This document shows, one piece after another, positions 22,311 through 33,765 of a stretch of 64,000 bases of DNA. Where the stretch lies: positions 351,235,267 through 351,299,266 of the forward strand of contig NC_053040.3 in NCBI RefSeq assembly GCF_002575655.3. The letters are read 5' to 3'. Position 1 is the first letter of the stretch. Every line of letters starts with the position of its first letter. Position numbers and translations under genes: made by a program. The notes under the pieces were generated by a model, which saw only the letters and a list, made by a program, of their open reading frames with translations, was not told the origin of the DNA and did no database searches. Source of the stretch: Aegilops tauschii subsp. strangulata (taxonomy: Eukaryota; Streptophyta; Magnoliopsida; Poales; Poaceae).

Positions 22311-23241
22311 TGTTAAAATTAATGGGCTAGGCCCATAGCAATTTCTGAAATCTCAAAGCCCATGTGTAAAATGGTAAGTGGTGGTGCTAAGTTTAGTCCC
22401 ACCTTGGAAGTTGAAGAAGAGTTGGACCTCTTTATATAGTGGGTTCTCTCCATCACTCTAAGTGGTGTGTGAGAAGAGAAAGGAAAACCACACGCGCGCG
22501 CTCGCTCGCCTCGCCTGGCGGGGCGGGGCGTACATGCGACATGCGCATGAATGGTCCGCCGAAATCCCGTCTGTCTCCTTGCAGGAGCGCAGCTTCCTTT
22601 TGCCGTTTTATTTTTATGTCTTGGCAGACAAGTTTTTGATTTCTTGTCCAGTAAGTATACGAATTAGAAACCGAGTCGGTTTGGGATTGTGGTCGCGACA
22701 CAATACCGCCTCTGGTCCTAATATATATACAGCTACCGGCTGCGGTCAGAGACATACCAAAAAACACCTAGGGTTTTGCCTCATCTCACAACTTGCGCCG
22801 CCATCGTAGTCTACTCCATCCCAAACGCCGGCGTGCATCGGCGCGTGGGAGAGCAGGTCTCCGGAACCATTCGTCTTTGCGATCCTGCACCGGGAGAGGA
22901 CGAATTAGGTTTTTGGGAAGCGCTGTGCGCGACTGCTCAAATTCGTCATCACGGGTCGTCTTCCGTCCAAGTCGGGCGGTGCTACTCATCGTCGTATTCA
23001 TCGCCGTCAGCAGCAGATCGTCGCCAACATCGTCATCAACACTGTCGCACCCATAATAGCTAACGATCAGTACGTCCAACATCCTCTGTTCATGTCTGTT
23101 TCTACAGCTATTGTTACGTGTTTGCTGCTGTTATGCATGTCTTGCTGTTCTTCTAGTTTGCTAGATTATTGCTTGCTAGTATCTCTTCTAGTCATGAATT
23201 ATTTACTGGAATTAATCATGAACTTGCCTAATATTCCAACA
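22311..23241 (+). repeat. 5' LTR of the second Copia element
   Basis: This 931 bp repeat contains a TATA box (TTTATATAGT at 22431-22440) and then a CG-rich stretch. A reading frame crosses its right end into gag. Confidence 0.93.
22432..22438 (+). promoter_or_regulatory. TATA box in the 5' LTR
   Basis: TTATATA lies within CCTCTTTATATAGTGGG. The same motif occurs at the equivalent place in the 3' LTR, near 27859. Confidence 0.55.
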
Positions 23242-23280
23242 ATCCAAAAACCTAATTATAGGCAATTTCCTGAGTTAACT

Positions 23281-26200
23281 ATGGCTGGATTCGCTGATGC
23301 ACTGAGGCCGGATAAGTTTACCGGTGTGCACTTTAAGAGGTGGCAGGTGAAGACCACGCTCTGGCTTACTGCTCTGAAAGTTTTCCACGCTAGTGTTGGT
23401 GCTCCAGAGGGAATGACCGACGAAGATCGGAGAAAATTCCAGGAAGCCAATACTATGTTTGTGGGATGCATTCTGAGCGTTCTTGCTGACCGTCTGTGTG
23501 ATGTGTACATGCACATAAACGACGGAAAAATTCTGTGGGATGCACTGAATGCAAAATTCGGTGCAACAGATGCAGGCAGTGAACTGTACATCATGGAGAG
23601 TTTTCATGACTACAAGATGGTGAATAACCGTTCTGTGGTTGAACAAGCTCATGAGATATAGTGCATTGTGAAGGAACTTGAACTCCTTAAATGTGTTCTA
23701 CCCGACAAATTCGTGGCTGGGTGCATGATTGCAAAGTTGCCTCCTTCATGGAGGAATTTCGCCACAACTCTGAAGCATAAGAGACAGGAGATATCAGTTG
23801 AAAATCTGATTGCATCTCTTGATGTTGAAGAAAAAGCTCGGGCTAAAGATACCAGTGAAAAAGGAGGTGAGGTTCAGCCTACTGCTAACATGGTGCAGAG
23901 GTACCCACAGAACAAGAACAAAGGGAAGAACAAACCTGTTTTCAACAAGCCTACCAAGACTACTACCTTCAAGAAGAAGAAGTTCAACAAGGCTGAGCTA
24001 GAGTGCTACGCCTGTGGGAAGCCTGGACACTTTTCCAAGGAATGCCCTGAACGTGCAGACCGCAGAGGGAAAACAAGCTCCAAGACTGTCAACATGGTGA
24101 CCGCTAGCAATACTGATGGGTATGGTAATTTACCTATTGTGCTTTCAGTATTTCAATCATCTTCGTGGTGGATTGATTCGGGTGCTAACGTTCATGTGTG
24201 TGCTGACATCTCCATGTTTACTTCTTATCAGGTCGCAAGGGATTCTTCCGTCCTAATGGGGAACGGGTCACATGCTTCTGTTCGTGGGATTGGCACGGTG
24301 GATCTGAAGTTTACTTCGGGAAAGATCGTGCAACTAAGAAACGTGCAACATGTCCCTACTATGAACAAGAATCTAGTTAGCGGCTCCCTTCTATGTCGAG
24401 ATGGATTTAAGGTAGTTTTAGGTCCAATAAAGTAATCGTGTCAAGATTTGGACAATTTATAGGAAAAGGCTATGAGTGCGGATGCTTGTTCCGCTTTTCT
24501 CTTTCAGATTTTTGCAATAAGTCAATAAACCAAATTTGTGCTAATGTTAATGATGATGCAAGTATTTGGCACTCTCGTTTATGTCATATTAATTTTGGTT
24601 TAATGTCTCGGCTATCCAGCATGAGTTTAATTCCGAACTTCACAGTTGCCAAATGTTCTAAGTGCCATAGTTGTGTGCAATCTAAGCAACCTCGAAAGCC
24701 TCATAAGGCTGCCGAGGAGAGAAACTTGGCACCTCTAGAACTCATACATTCTGATCTTTGTGAGATGAATGGTGTGTTGACAAAAGGTGGAAAGAGATAT
24801 TTCATGACTTTGATTGATGATGCGACTAGATTTTGCTATGTTTATTTGTTGCAAACTAAAGATGAAGCGTTAGACCACTTTAAAATCTATAAAGCTGAAG
24901 TTGAAAATCAACTAGAGAGAAAGATCAAGCGTCTTAGGTCCGATCGTGGTGGAGAGTATTTTCCAAAAGTTTTTGATGAATTTTGTGAGGAACATGGTAT
25001 TATTCATGAGAGGACGCCTCCCTATTCACCTCAATCAAATGGAGTGGCCGAGAGGAAAAACCGCACATTGACTGACTTGGTGAATGCCATGTTAGCCACT
25101 GCTGGTTTATCTAAGGCATGATGGGGGGAGGCTCTATTGACTTCATGTCATGTCCTGAATAGAGTTCCCAACAATAATAAAGAGAAAACCCCTTATGAGG
25201 AGTGGGTTGGGAGAAAACCATCACTTTCTTATTTGCGCACTTGGGGATGTTTGGCAAAGGTCAATATTCCTATTCCTAAGAAACGCAAACTTGGACCAAA
25301 GACAGTGGATTGTGTCTTTCTAGGGTATGCTCAACGGAGCATTGCTTATAGGTTTTTAGTGGTAAAATCTGAAGTACCTGATATGCATGTTGATACTATA
25401 ATGGAATCTCGTGATGCAACATTTTTTGAGAACATATTTCCTATGAAAGATATGCATAGCATTGCTAGATTTTCTTCTGAGATAATTCCTGAATCTAGTA
25501 CAACTGATGAATATTTCGAACAATCACATGAGGAAGTCCTTGAGAAGGATAACAATGAAGTTCCTAGAAGGAACAAGAGACAAAGGATTGCAAAATCCTT
25601 TGGTGATGATTTCATTGTATACCTTGTGGACGACACACCCAAGACGATTGCAGAAGCATATGCATCTCCGGATGTAGATGATTGGAAAGAAGCTGTTCAT
25701 AATGAGATGGACTCAATTATTTCTAATGGAACTTGGGAACTAACTGATAGACCATATGGTTGTAAACCTGTGGGCTGTAAGTGGGTGTTCAAAAAGAAGC
25801 TAAAGCCTGATGGTACTATTGATAAGTACAAGGCGCGGCTAGTGGCCAAGGGCTACACTCAGAAAGAAGGCGAAGATTACTTTGACCCCGTTGCTAGAAT
25901 GACCACCATTCGAGTGTTACTTTCCTTGGCTGCCTCTTATGGTCTTATCATTCATCAAATGGACGTAAAGACAACTTTTCTCAATGGAGAGTTGGAAGAG
26001 GAGATCTATATGGATCAGCCTGACGGGTTTGTGGTAAAGGGTGAAGAGAGAAAGGTGTGCAAGTTGTTAAAATCTTTGTATGGTCTGAAACAGGCACCTA
26101 AGCAATGGCATGAGAAGTTTGAAAGAACTCTGACTTCTGCAGGATTTGTCATTAACGAGGCCGATAGGTGTGTTTACTATCGCCATGGTGGGGCAATAGT

Positions 26201-27178
26201 GTCATATTATGTTTGTATGTGGACGACATACTGATCTTTGGTACAAACATTAATGCAATTAATGAGGTCAAGTCTTTTCTATCAAAAAGTTTTGACATGA
26301 AAGATCTGGGAGAAGCCGATGTAATTCTAAACATCAAACTTATTAAGGATGAGAGTGGGATTACATTAACGCAATCTCACTATGTTGAGAAGGTCTTGAA
26401 CCGATTCGGTTTTATGGATAGCAAGCCTTCTCCAACACCTTATGATCCCAGCGTGACACTCAGAAAGAACAAGAAAGAAACGAGAGATCAATTAAGATAC
26501 TCTCAAATTGTCGGTTCACTCATGTACTTAGCTAGCGCTACAAGACCAGATATCTCTTTTGCTGTGAGCAAACTGAGTAGGTTCATGTCCAACCCGGGTG
26601 ATGATCATTGGCATGCACTAGAAAGGGTCTTGCGCTATCTGAGAGGTACTATGAGTTACGGAATTACTTATTCAGGGCATCCTGCTGTGCTAGAAGGATA
26701 TAGTGATTCAAATTGGATCTCCGATGTTGATGTACTTTACGCAACAAGTGGGTATGTATTTACTCATGGTGGTGGCGCAGTGTCATGGAGGTCTTGCAAG
26801 CAAACCATATTGACGAGGTCAACTATGGAAGCAGAATTAACTGCTTTGGACACAGCTACTGTTGAGGCAGAATGGCTGCGTGAGCTCTTGATGGACTTGC
26901 CGGTTGTTGAAAAACCTGTACCGGCTATTCTTATGAATTGTGATAACCAAACGGTTATCGCTAAAGTGAACAATTCTAAAGATAATGCAAAGTCATCAAG
27001 ACACGTGAAAAGACGTTTGAAGTCTGTCAGGAAGTTGAGAAACTCCGGAGTAATAACTGTTACGTATATACAAACAGACAAAAACCTGGCAGATCCCTTT
27101 ACAAAGGGACTATCACGAAATGTGATAGATATTGCATCGAGGGAGATGGGTACGAGACCCATAGATGTTACACCATAG
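23281..27178 (+). pseudogene. Copia gag-pol polyprotein with two stops and two frameshifts
   Basis: The likely start is ATG 23281; the frame is also open upstream to 23092, inside the LTR. Gag runs to a zinc knuckle at about 24004-24045 (CYACGKPGHFSKEC). The protease has WWIDSGANVHVC at about 24169. A pre-integrase HSRLCHINF motif lies near 24570, and the integrase core includes LIDDATRF and SDRGGEYF to about 25110. Reverse transcriptase follows, with YVDD at 26216-26227, and RNase H ends in LADPFTKGL before TAG 27176-27178. Breaks are a TAG at 23659-23661, a frameshift near 24420, a TGA at 25119-25121 in place of a conserved Trp codon, and a frameshift near 26200. All catalytic motifs remain readable, but the protein cannot be made whole. 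Confidence 0.92.
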
Positions 27179-27737
27179 TAGTAACCCAACCTTTGTGATC
27201 GGAGATCCCGTGAATTAGGATCTGGGAAGAACAAGCTATTGGTTAACTGAGGAGAGTAATAACTTATGATCGTCTCCAAGTGAAGATGCAAAACTCTCAG
27301 AGCTGTAAGGCTCAAATCTGTAAGGCAGGTTGGCAACATGCCTTAATGTGGTTCTATTGGCTATAATTAGCAAAGATGCTGTCCTACAGAGCAGTCTTGA
27401 AAGAACACACCTATATGAGTTCTGACTGTAAACGTCGCAGTCTATGAGATTTGGGTGATCTCTAGTAAGCTCACGAAGAGACCAGGGAGTATGACGTATA
27501 AGCTCCAAACCGCGGGGTAGCCTACTGGCGGTCAGGTACTGGTTAAGACTTTGAGTGAAACCTGTTCACACAAAACTAGCAATTCAAGGCATAGTCCATT
27601 GTCAAGTTGTGAATGGATGTAGCTTAAAATTCTAGGCAGAAGTTCAACTTAACAGTCTCTGCTGAAACACTGGTATATTAAACAAGTGGTGAGAGAAGGC
27701 AAATCTCTAAACGGGTATTTGAGATCTGGTGGGGGAT
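27179..27737 (+). other. Copia 3' untranslated region and polypurine tract
   Basis: This non-coding region separates the polyprotein stop from the 3' LTR. It ends in the purine tract GGTGGGGGAT, where plus-strand DNA synthesis starts. Confidence 0.75.
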
Positions 27738-28679
27738 TGTTAGAATTAATGGGCTAGGCCCATAGCAATTTCTGAAATCTCAAAGCCCATGTGTAAAATG
27801 GCAAGTGGTGGTGCTAAGTTTAGTCCCACCTTGGAAGTTGAAGAAGAGTTGGACCTCTTTATATAGTGGGTTCTCTCCACCACTCTAAGTGGTGTGTGAG
27901 AAGAGAAAGGGAAAACCACACGCGCGCGCTCGCTCGCCTGGCCTGGGCGGGGCGGGGCGGCGCGGCGCGGCGCGTACATGCGACATGAATGGTCCGCCGA
28001 AATCCGGTCCGTCTCCTTGCAGGAGCGCAGCTTCCTTTTGCCGTTTTATTTTTATGTCTTGGCAGACAAGTTTTTGATTTCTTGTCCGGTAAGTATACGA
28101 ATTAGAAACCGAGTCGGTTTGGGATTGTGGTTGCGACACAATACCGCCTCTGGTCCTAATATATATACAGCTACCGGCTGCGGCCAGAGACACACCGAAA
28201 AACACCTAGGGTTTTGCCTCATCTCACAACTTGCGCCGCCATCGTAGTCTACTCCATCCCAAACGCCGGCGTGCATCGGCGCGTGGGAGAGCAGATCTCC
28301 GGAACCGTTCGTCTTTGCGATCCTGCACCGGGAGAGGACGAATTAGGTTTTTGGGAAGCGCTGTGCGCGACTGCTCAAATTCGTCATCACGGGTCGTCTT
28401 CCGTCCAAGTCGGGCGGTGCTACTCATCGTCGTATTCATCGCCGTCAGCAGCAGATCGTCGCCAACATCGTCATCAACACTGTCGCACCCATAATAGCTA
28501 ACGATTAGTACGTCCAACATCCTCTGTTCATGTCTGTTTCTACAGCTATTGTTACGTGTTTGCTGCTGTTATGCATGTCTTGCTGTTCTTCTAGTTTGCT
28601 AGATTATTGCTTGCTAGTATCTCTTCTAGTCATGAATTATTTACTGGAATTAATCATGAACTTGCCTAATATTCCAGCA
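27738..28679 (+). repeat. 3' LTR of the second Copia element
   Basis: This 942 bp repeat is longer than the 5' LTR mainly because of an expanded GGCGCGGCGCG run near 27950-27975. It ends ATTCCAGCA before the GTACA duplication. Confidence 0.93.
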
Positions 28680-28684
28680 GTACA

Positions 28685-29564
28685 CAGGATCCTTGACTTT
28701 GAGAATCAAGCAGCAAATCTGGCTAACGCTGCCGCGCGGCGACGGACCCCAGGAAGAAAGCGAACTCGCAACCGACGGACGATCGAGCGATGAATCGACA
28801 TCGCGCGAGAAGAACACGTATGCCCGGGGCGATAGACTGTCTCACGCTGGTCCTGCCTCCTGCGTGCGCTCCACCTTGGCATGCCTGCAACTGCCGGCCG
28901 GCCGCTCTACGGTCCACCCGTCTACCTCGCTCTGTACAGGTCATGGCCACAGGTTCTGGATAAGGTCGAATGTCCCCTCAGCAGGTGCCCCCCGATGCAC
29001 TTTTCTTATCTTGATCTGGGCAGAACACTACCTCACCTGGCTGTCAGTGAACACTCTAGTAGTAGTATTTGGCAAGGAAATGGACTTTGTCTGAATTTCG
29101 TCATTCGTTTCCCACGAGAAAAACATCCGCAGGTGTTCTCCTTCGGCAGCCACAACAGAGGTCCGGATCGATCGGGCAGGGAATCCGGACGAGCGACAGT
29201 GCCACAACCACATGCCGCTGCTCAGGTGGCGCGTCCCCCGCACATGCCGCAACAGTGCCGCACCACCCCCATCACGCGCGACTGTGCATGCACGGTGCAA
29301 TGGATCGGCCGGTGGCCGTGCGTGCATGCATGCGCTTCCTTGTCCATGCTCCACGCAAACGCACGTAGCCAGACGATGATTCGGGTCACCCAGAGAAAAC
29401 GAGAGGCACTGCTGCAGAACCGGAAATCCAGCGTACGCCGTGCATGCACCTGCGCTAGAAAGTCTCAGCCAAGTGCGTACACTACTGTTGCTACATACAG
29501 ATGGTTTAGCTGCAAGATGGATCCTTCTAGTCTAAGCAACCAGGCAGGGGACTGACCGGACCCC
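28685..29564. other. GC-rich unique stretch, no gene recognised
   Basis: It lies between the Copia and Harbinger insertions. It has several short open frames on both strands but no family match, and repeated GCATGCATG words near 29320-29450. It could be promoter or gene-fragment sequence of the pre-insertion locus. Confidence 0.3.
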
Positions 29565-30026
29565 TATGGGCGTGTTTGGTTATATTGCCGATCCAGCCTG
29601 GCCCGGCGAGCCTGGCTCTATTGAGCCGGTTTGAGGGGATGCAGGCCAAAAAAACCCAGATGCACATAGTTTGGTTGCCTGCATGTCCCTAGTTGCATAA
29701 GACAACCATTTTCTACCCAGCGTTTGGTTGCCCGCATTGCATTAGGCGCACATATGACATGGTGTTTGGTTGCAACCTGCATAAGGTGTTGTCACCACTT
29801 CTAACTAGTGGTGAGCTTACCATACAGAATCTGAACATGTAGCGCAATCTACTTAAACAAATGACAGTTTATCCTAACTACTATCAAATGACAGTTCAAA
29901 TTATTAAGAGCCATTGGCTAAACAGGGGATAGTTCATCGGTGTTGCTGGTACCAGATCTACCTCTTCCTCTTCCTCTTCTGCTTCTGCTACTGCTGATGC
30001 TGCTTCTTGTTCTTCTTCCATCTTCT

Positions 30027-31294
30027 TCAAATCCTGCACTGACCTCTGTTAAGCCACATCGCCTCTACCCACTCCAACCTTTTGTTCTTCCAAGCGTCAT
30101 TGTCAAATGCCTCCACACCATGGCCGGAGCTAACAACATCGTCAGGCTCGACATCTTCCTCCTCAGGCACGTGTTCATCAAACCCCCACTGGAGGATCCA
30201 GTTGTGCAGAATGCAACAAGCAAGAACTAGCTTAACCTCAGTGGAGTATGGGTGGAATGGCTTCTGATCCAGGATCTTAAACCTATTCTTCAGTGCTCCA
30301 AATGCCCTCTCAACAGTTACTCTAAGGCTGGAGTGTCTGAGATTAAACAGCTCATGTGCAGTCCTAGGATAATTCCTACCAGAGAACTCGTTGAGATGGT
30401 ACCTTGTTTTCCTGAAGGGTGGAAGAATACCCGGCCGACATGCATAGCCAGCACCTCCAAGGTAGAACTTGCCGTCGGGGATGTTGATCCCATCAGGTCG
30501 ACTCATGCTGTCAGTGAGAATGTTAGCATCGTGCGCTGACCCCTCCAGCCAGCCAGCACATATGTGAACTTCAGATCAAAGTCAACAGCAGCAAGCACAT
30601 TCTGGCTTGTGTACTGCTTCCTCCCCCTGTATGCTGCAGACTGTGACCTAGGAACTCTGGCAGTGACATGAGTACCATCTATTGCCCCAATGCAATCCTG
30701 AAAATGGCATCACAAGCCTGTGTTAGTGCTCAACTTGAACAATACAAGCATATCAAGCCATGAATATCCTGAAAATTGTCAACGCTCACCTTGAAGTATG
30801 GATACCATCTTGGGCTTTCGCGAATCTTGGGTGGAGTCTGACCAGATGGTCTCCTGATCATCTCTCCTCTAAGCTCCCCAATAGCAAAAAGCACTTGCTT
30901 GAAGTACCTAGAGATGGTCTCCATTGATCTCCTGAACGTGTTGTGAATGACCCTGAACCTCTGGTTATGGCCAACAACATGGAGGAATGGCCACTTGCGC
31001 TTCCACACTGGTGTTGATGCTATCTTGTAGCAGCCCCCTGCTCCTGAAGGTCTCGACAAGCCTGACAAATGGTGCTCTTTTCATTCGAAGCATCCACAGA
31101 GCCTCGACGTCATTGCAGTTGTAGATGTAGTTCAGATTTTGGATCCTCTCCTGTTCCCGGGGAAATAATGGACCATAGCGGATCAAAGGTCTCCCAACAC
31201 GATGAACAGCTCTCTGGTGCATGAACATGGCCCATGCCTGAATCACACTAATCAGTGCTGCTGCCTGGATTATCAGCCTCATCCGTGCGTCCAT
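30027..31294 (-). pseudogene. Harbinger transposase (DDE_Tnp_4 type), two frameshifts
   Basis: Exon 1 (30790-31294) starts at ATG 31294 and exon 2 is 30027-30697; the intron has GT/AG ends. Exon 2 opens with CIGAIDGTHV, which holds the first catalytic Asp. The second Asp is in SAHDANIL, and the Glu is in VERAFGALKNRF. LACCILHNWI follows, as in the family. Exon 1 has a two-base deletion near 30990, after VEAQVA. Exon 2 has a one-base deletion near 30545, before SAHDANIL. The intact family member would be about 390 residues. All three catalytic positions survive. A domesticated host gene is unlikely, because the coding region sits between perfect inverted termini. Confidence 0.88.
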
Positions 31295-31325
31295 AACCTA
31301 GTCGACATCGACGGTTCGTTCAGTG

Positions 31326-31370
31326 GGAAATCGATCCTACACCTAGCTTAATGGCCTAACCACTGAGCTA
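31326..31370 (-). other. tRNA-like A and B boxes inside the Harbinger element
   Basis: The minus strand reads TAGCTCAGTGGTTAGG (A box) and, about 33 bp on, GGATCGATTTCC (B-box-like). No acceptor stem or clear anticodon arm is formed, so this is a tRNA-like relic or chance match rather than a tRNA gene. Confidence 0.25.
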
Positions 31371-31886
31371 ACAAAGGGGGGAGGGGGTGCTGCTTACCGG
31401 CATCGGAGACGAGGACGGCGTAGGAGGAGCCATGACACAGACTAGGTCGACCAGACGGTGGCCAACAGCAAGGGGAGCACCAGATCCGCCGCAAACGCTG
31501 CCGCCTCTTCCGCCGCCGCCGCCGCCTCTATTGCAGATCTGAAATCACAGCCGCCGCCGGTGGTGAGGCAGTAGGGAAGAAAGGGGGGCAGTGGCTATGG
31601 GTGAGGAAAGGGGGGTGAGGCTATTTTGGCGCCGGGACGGCACGCCAGATTTCCATCTCCCGTCATCCCCCTCGCCCTCGCCTCGCTCCCGCCCGTGCAA
31701 GCTCGCGCCGCACTCAGCCTGGCTCGCGAGAAACTGCCGATCCGAGCGTTTCCAGCAAGTCAGGCTCTGGGCTGCTTTGAGAAGCATGCGATGCAGGCCC
31801 AACAGGAAAACCAGGCAACCAAACAGGCCTCTCCCTTCCCGCGCGGGCCTGGTTGGGCTCGATGCGGGCAACCAAACACGCCCTAT

Positions 31887-32999
31887 AAGTCCGTCCAAGT
31901 ACGTACATCAAGATCAGGCACAGTACGCGCTCAAAGTCGTTGGCATCGCCTTATTAATGATGTACATGCTACCATATTAAGGGTGTCAATCATGCATACC
32001 AAGCTACGTACAATATGGTTCCGGGCTTTTTCATGTGAAAGTTTTTCTTAATTGCCCTACGGTTTAAGAGGAAATTTACAAATGGCGACATTTTTTTATC
32101 TAACGGGCGAAATAGTATGTTTGAGATAATTTCTAAAAGATTTTTTTGGAATGATGAAAATGATTTGGCGTTGGAAATTTTATGCAATTTACGCTCCTTT
32201 TTCATGTGAAACTTTTTCTGTAGTTCGAAACTATTTAAGAGTAATTTACAAAAATGCAAAAGTTTGAGCCAGATAGTATTTTTGCTTTAAATTCTAAACG
32301 GTTTCCAAGAATGTAGCAAATTATACTCCGCTAGAAATACGGTGCAAATGTGACACTTTTCCATACATAACTTCATTCCAAATTCCTTATGGTTTTAATT
32401 GTATTTACAATGGAATTCATTTTGGAGGCATAAATTTTAAATATTTTTCCCAAATGGGGCAAATGATATATCGTTGAAGAGTGGTGAAAAATGCTTAATT
32501 TTTTCATATAGGTATCTAATTCTTAACAGTTTTAGAGTAAATTACAAAATAGTGAGATCATGTGTGCAACAGTCATAACGAATACAGAGTGTTCGAAACG
32601 CACTCTATGCAGACTTTGAACTTCACGGGCGTGTCTGTTCAAACTTCACTCTGTTTCTTGTGTTGTTTTTTGGCCATAACTCCACAACCATTAATAAAAA
32701 AATTGGCAAATGACACACCATTCTAAAGTTGTTGAAAAGGACCATTTTTTGTGTTGAACATTGTTTTTCAAATTCACGATGGTTTAAGAGCATTTTTAAG
32801 TACAGTAAAACTCATATTGAATGGTATAGATAAAACTTTTGAACCATTTATTGGAATAAATGTATGATATACCATTGAAAATCTATGAATAGTATCAACT
32901 TTTTCATGTACGCTCCTTTTCTAATTCTTCACCGTTTATGAGTGGTTTTAAGAACAAATGATGCCGATTTGTTTTGAACATGTAAATCAGATATTTTTA
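31887..32999. other. AT-rich non-coding stretch
   Basis: It contains recurring TTTTTCATGTGAAA and TTTAAGAG(T/G)AATTTACAAA motifs at 32025, 32205 and elsewhere, a weak repeat on a scale of 180-240 bp. No gene is seen. Confidence 0.4.
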
Positions 33000-33745
33000 T
33001 AAACATATTTTTTTTGATTTTTTTAGTTTGAACTTCTTGGTATTGGTTTCAAAATTAGGAAAATCAAAATTTCATTTATAATATTGAACTAATCTATTAT
33101 TTTAATTTGACTTCTTGGTTTAACTTTCACAAACAATTAAAACTCTATTTTGTATAAATATTGAACAATTATGTTATTTTAATTTGAACTTTTTAGTTTA
33201 TGCTTTAGAAATGGTAAAATGTAAATATTTTTTATAAACATCAAACTACTATATTATTTTAATTTGAATTTCTTGGTTTTATTATTTAGAAGAGAGAAAA
33301 TATAATATATTTTTGTATAAACATTGAATTACTCTATTATTGAATTTGAACATCATGTTTTTAGTTTTTAGATATTGGAAAATCCATTTTTTATGAACTT
33401 CAAATGGCCCTTTCAATTTAATTTAAACTTCTTAGTTCTATTTTTGAGAAACGGGAAAAAACTATTTTTTTTAAATATTGAACTGCTTTGTTATTCTAAT
33501 TTGAACTTCTTTGTTTTACTTTTTAGAGACACGAAAACTTGATGTTTTTTATAAATATTGAAATACTATATTTTTTAATATGAACTGCTTGTTTTAATTT
33601 TTAGGAATGGGAAAACCACCTAATATTGAATTGATCTTTTCCTTTAATTTGAACTTCTTGATATTTTTAGAAATGAAAAAAATATATTAAATTTGAACTT
33701 CTTAGTTTTATTTTTGAGAACTGCTCCGTTATGTTAGTTTGCTTC
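33000..33745. repeat. AT-rich minisatellite, unit about 85-90 bp
   Basis: About eight or nine diverged units repeat the order TTTGAACTTCTTGGTTTTA, TTTTTAGAAATGG, TATAAATATTGAACTACT. Units differ by many substitutions, so the array is old. Confidence 0.7.
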
Positions 33746-33765
33746 TTGGTATATTTTGTTCATTA

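Larger units (their letters stand above)
22311..28679 (+). mobile_element. Ty1/Copia LTR retrotransposon, nearly complete, target duplication GTACA
   Basis: Long terminal repeats lie at 22311-23241 and 27738-28679, and GTACA flanks both sides (22306-22310 and 28680-28684). The ends are TG and CA. A purine tract (GGTGGGGGAT) directly precedes the 3' LTR. The internal region encodes a full Copia polyprotein in the order gag, protease, integrase, reverse transcriptase, RNase H, broken by two stops and two frameshifts. By eye the LTRs differ by roughly 2 percent, mostly C/T and G/A changes, which suggests a fairly recent insertion. Confidence 0.95.
29568..31883 (-). mobile_element. PIF/Harbinger DNA transposon with TAT target duplication
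   Basis: The left terminus GGGCGTGTTTGGTT is perfectly inverted at the right end (AACCAAACACGCCC). TAT flanks both sides (29565-29567 and 31884-31886), the three-base duplication expected of this superfamily. Length is 2316 bp. It encodes a DDE transposase on the minus strand. The second gene of autonomous Harbinger elements (Myb/SANT type) is not visible, so this copy is probably non-autonomous even apart from the damaged transposase. Confidence 0.9.

Noticed and set aside
28693..29555. Frames of 133 and 224 codons between two transposons
   Set aside because: They overlap in different frames, lack domains, and have composition expected from GC-rich non-coding DNA.
30027..31294. A domesticated host gene of the Harbinger transposase type
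   Set aside because: The gene sits between perfect inverted termini with a target duplication and has two frameshifts.
31326..31370. A functional tRNA gene
   Set aside because: A and B boxes are present, but no acceptor stem or clear anticodon arm can be formed.
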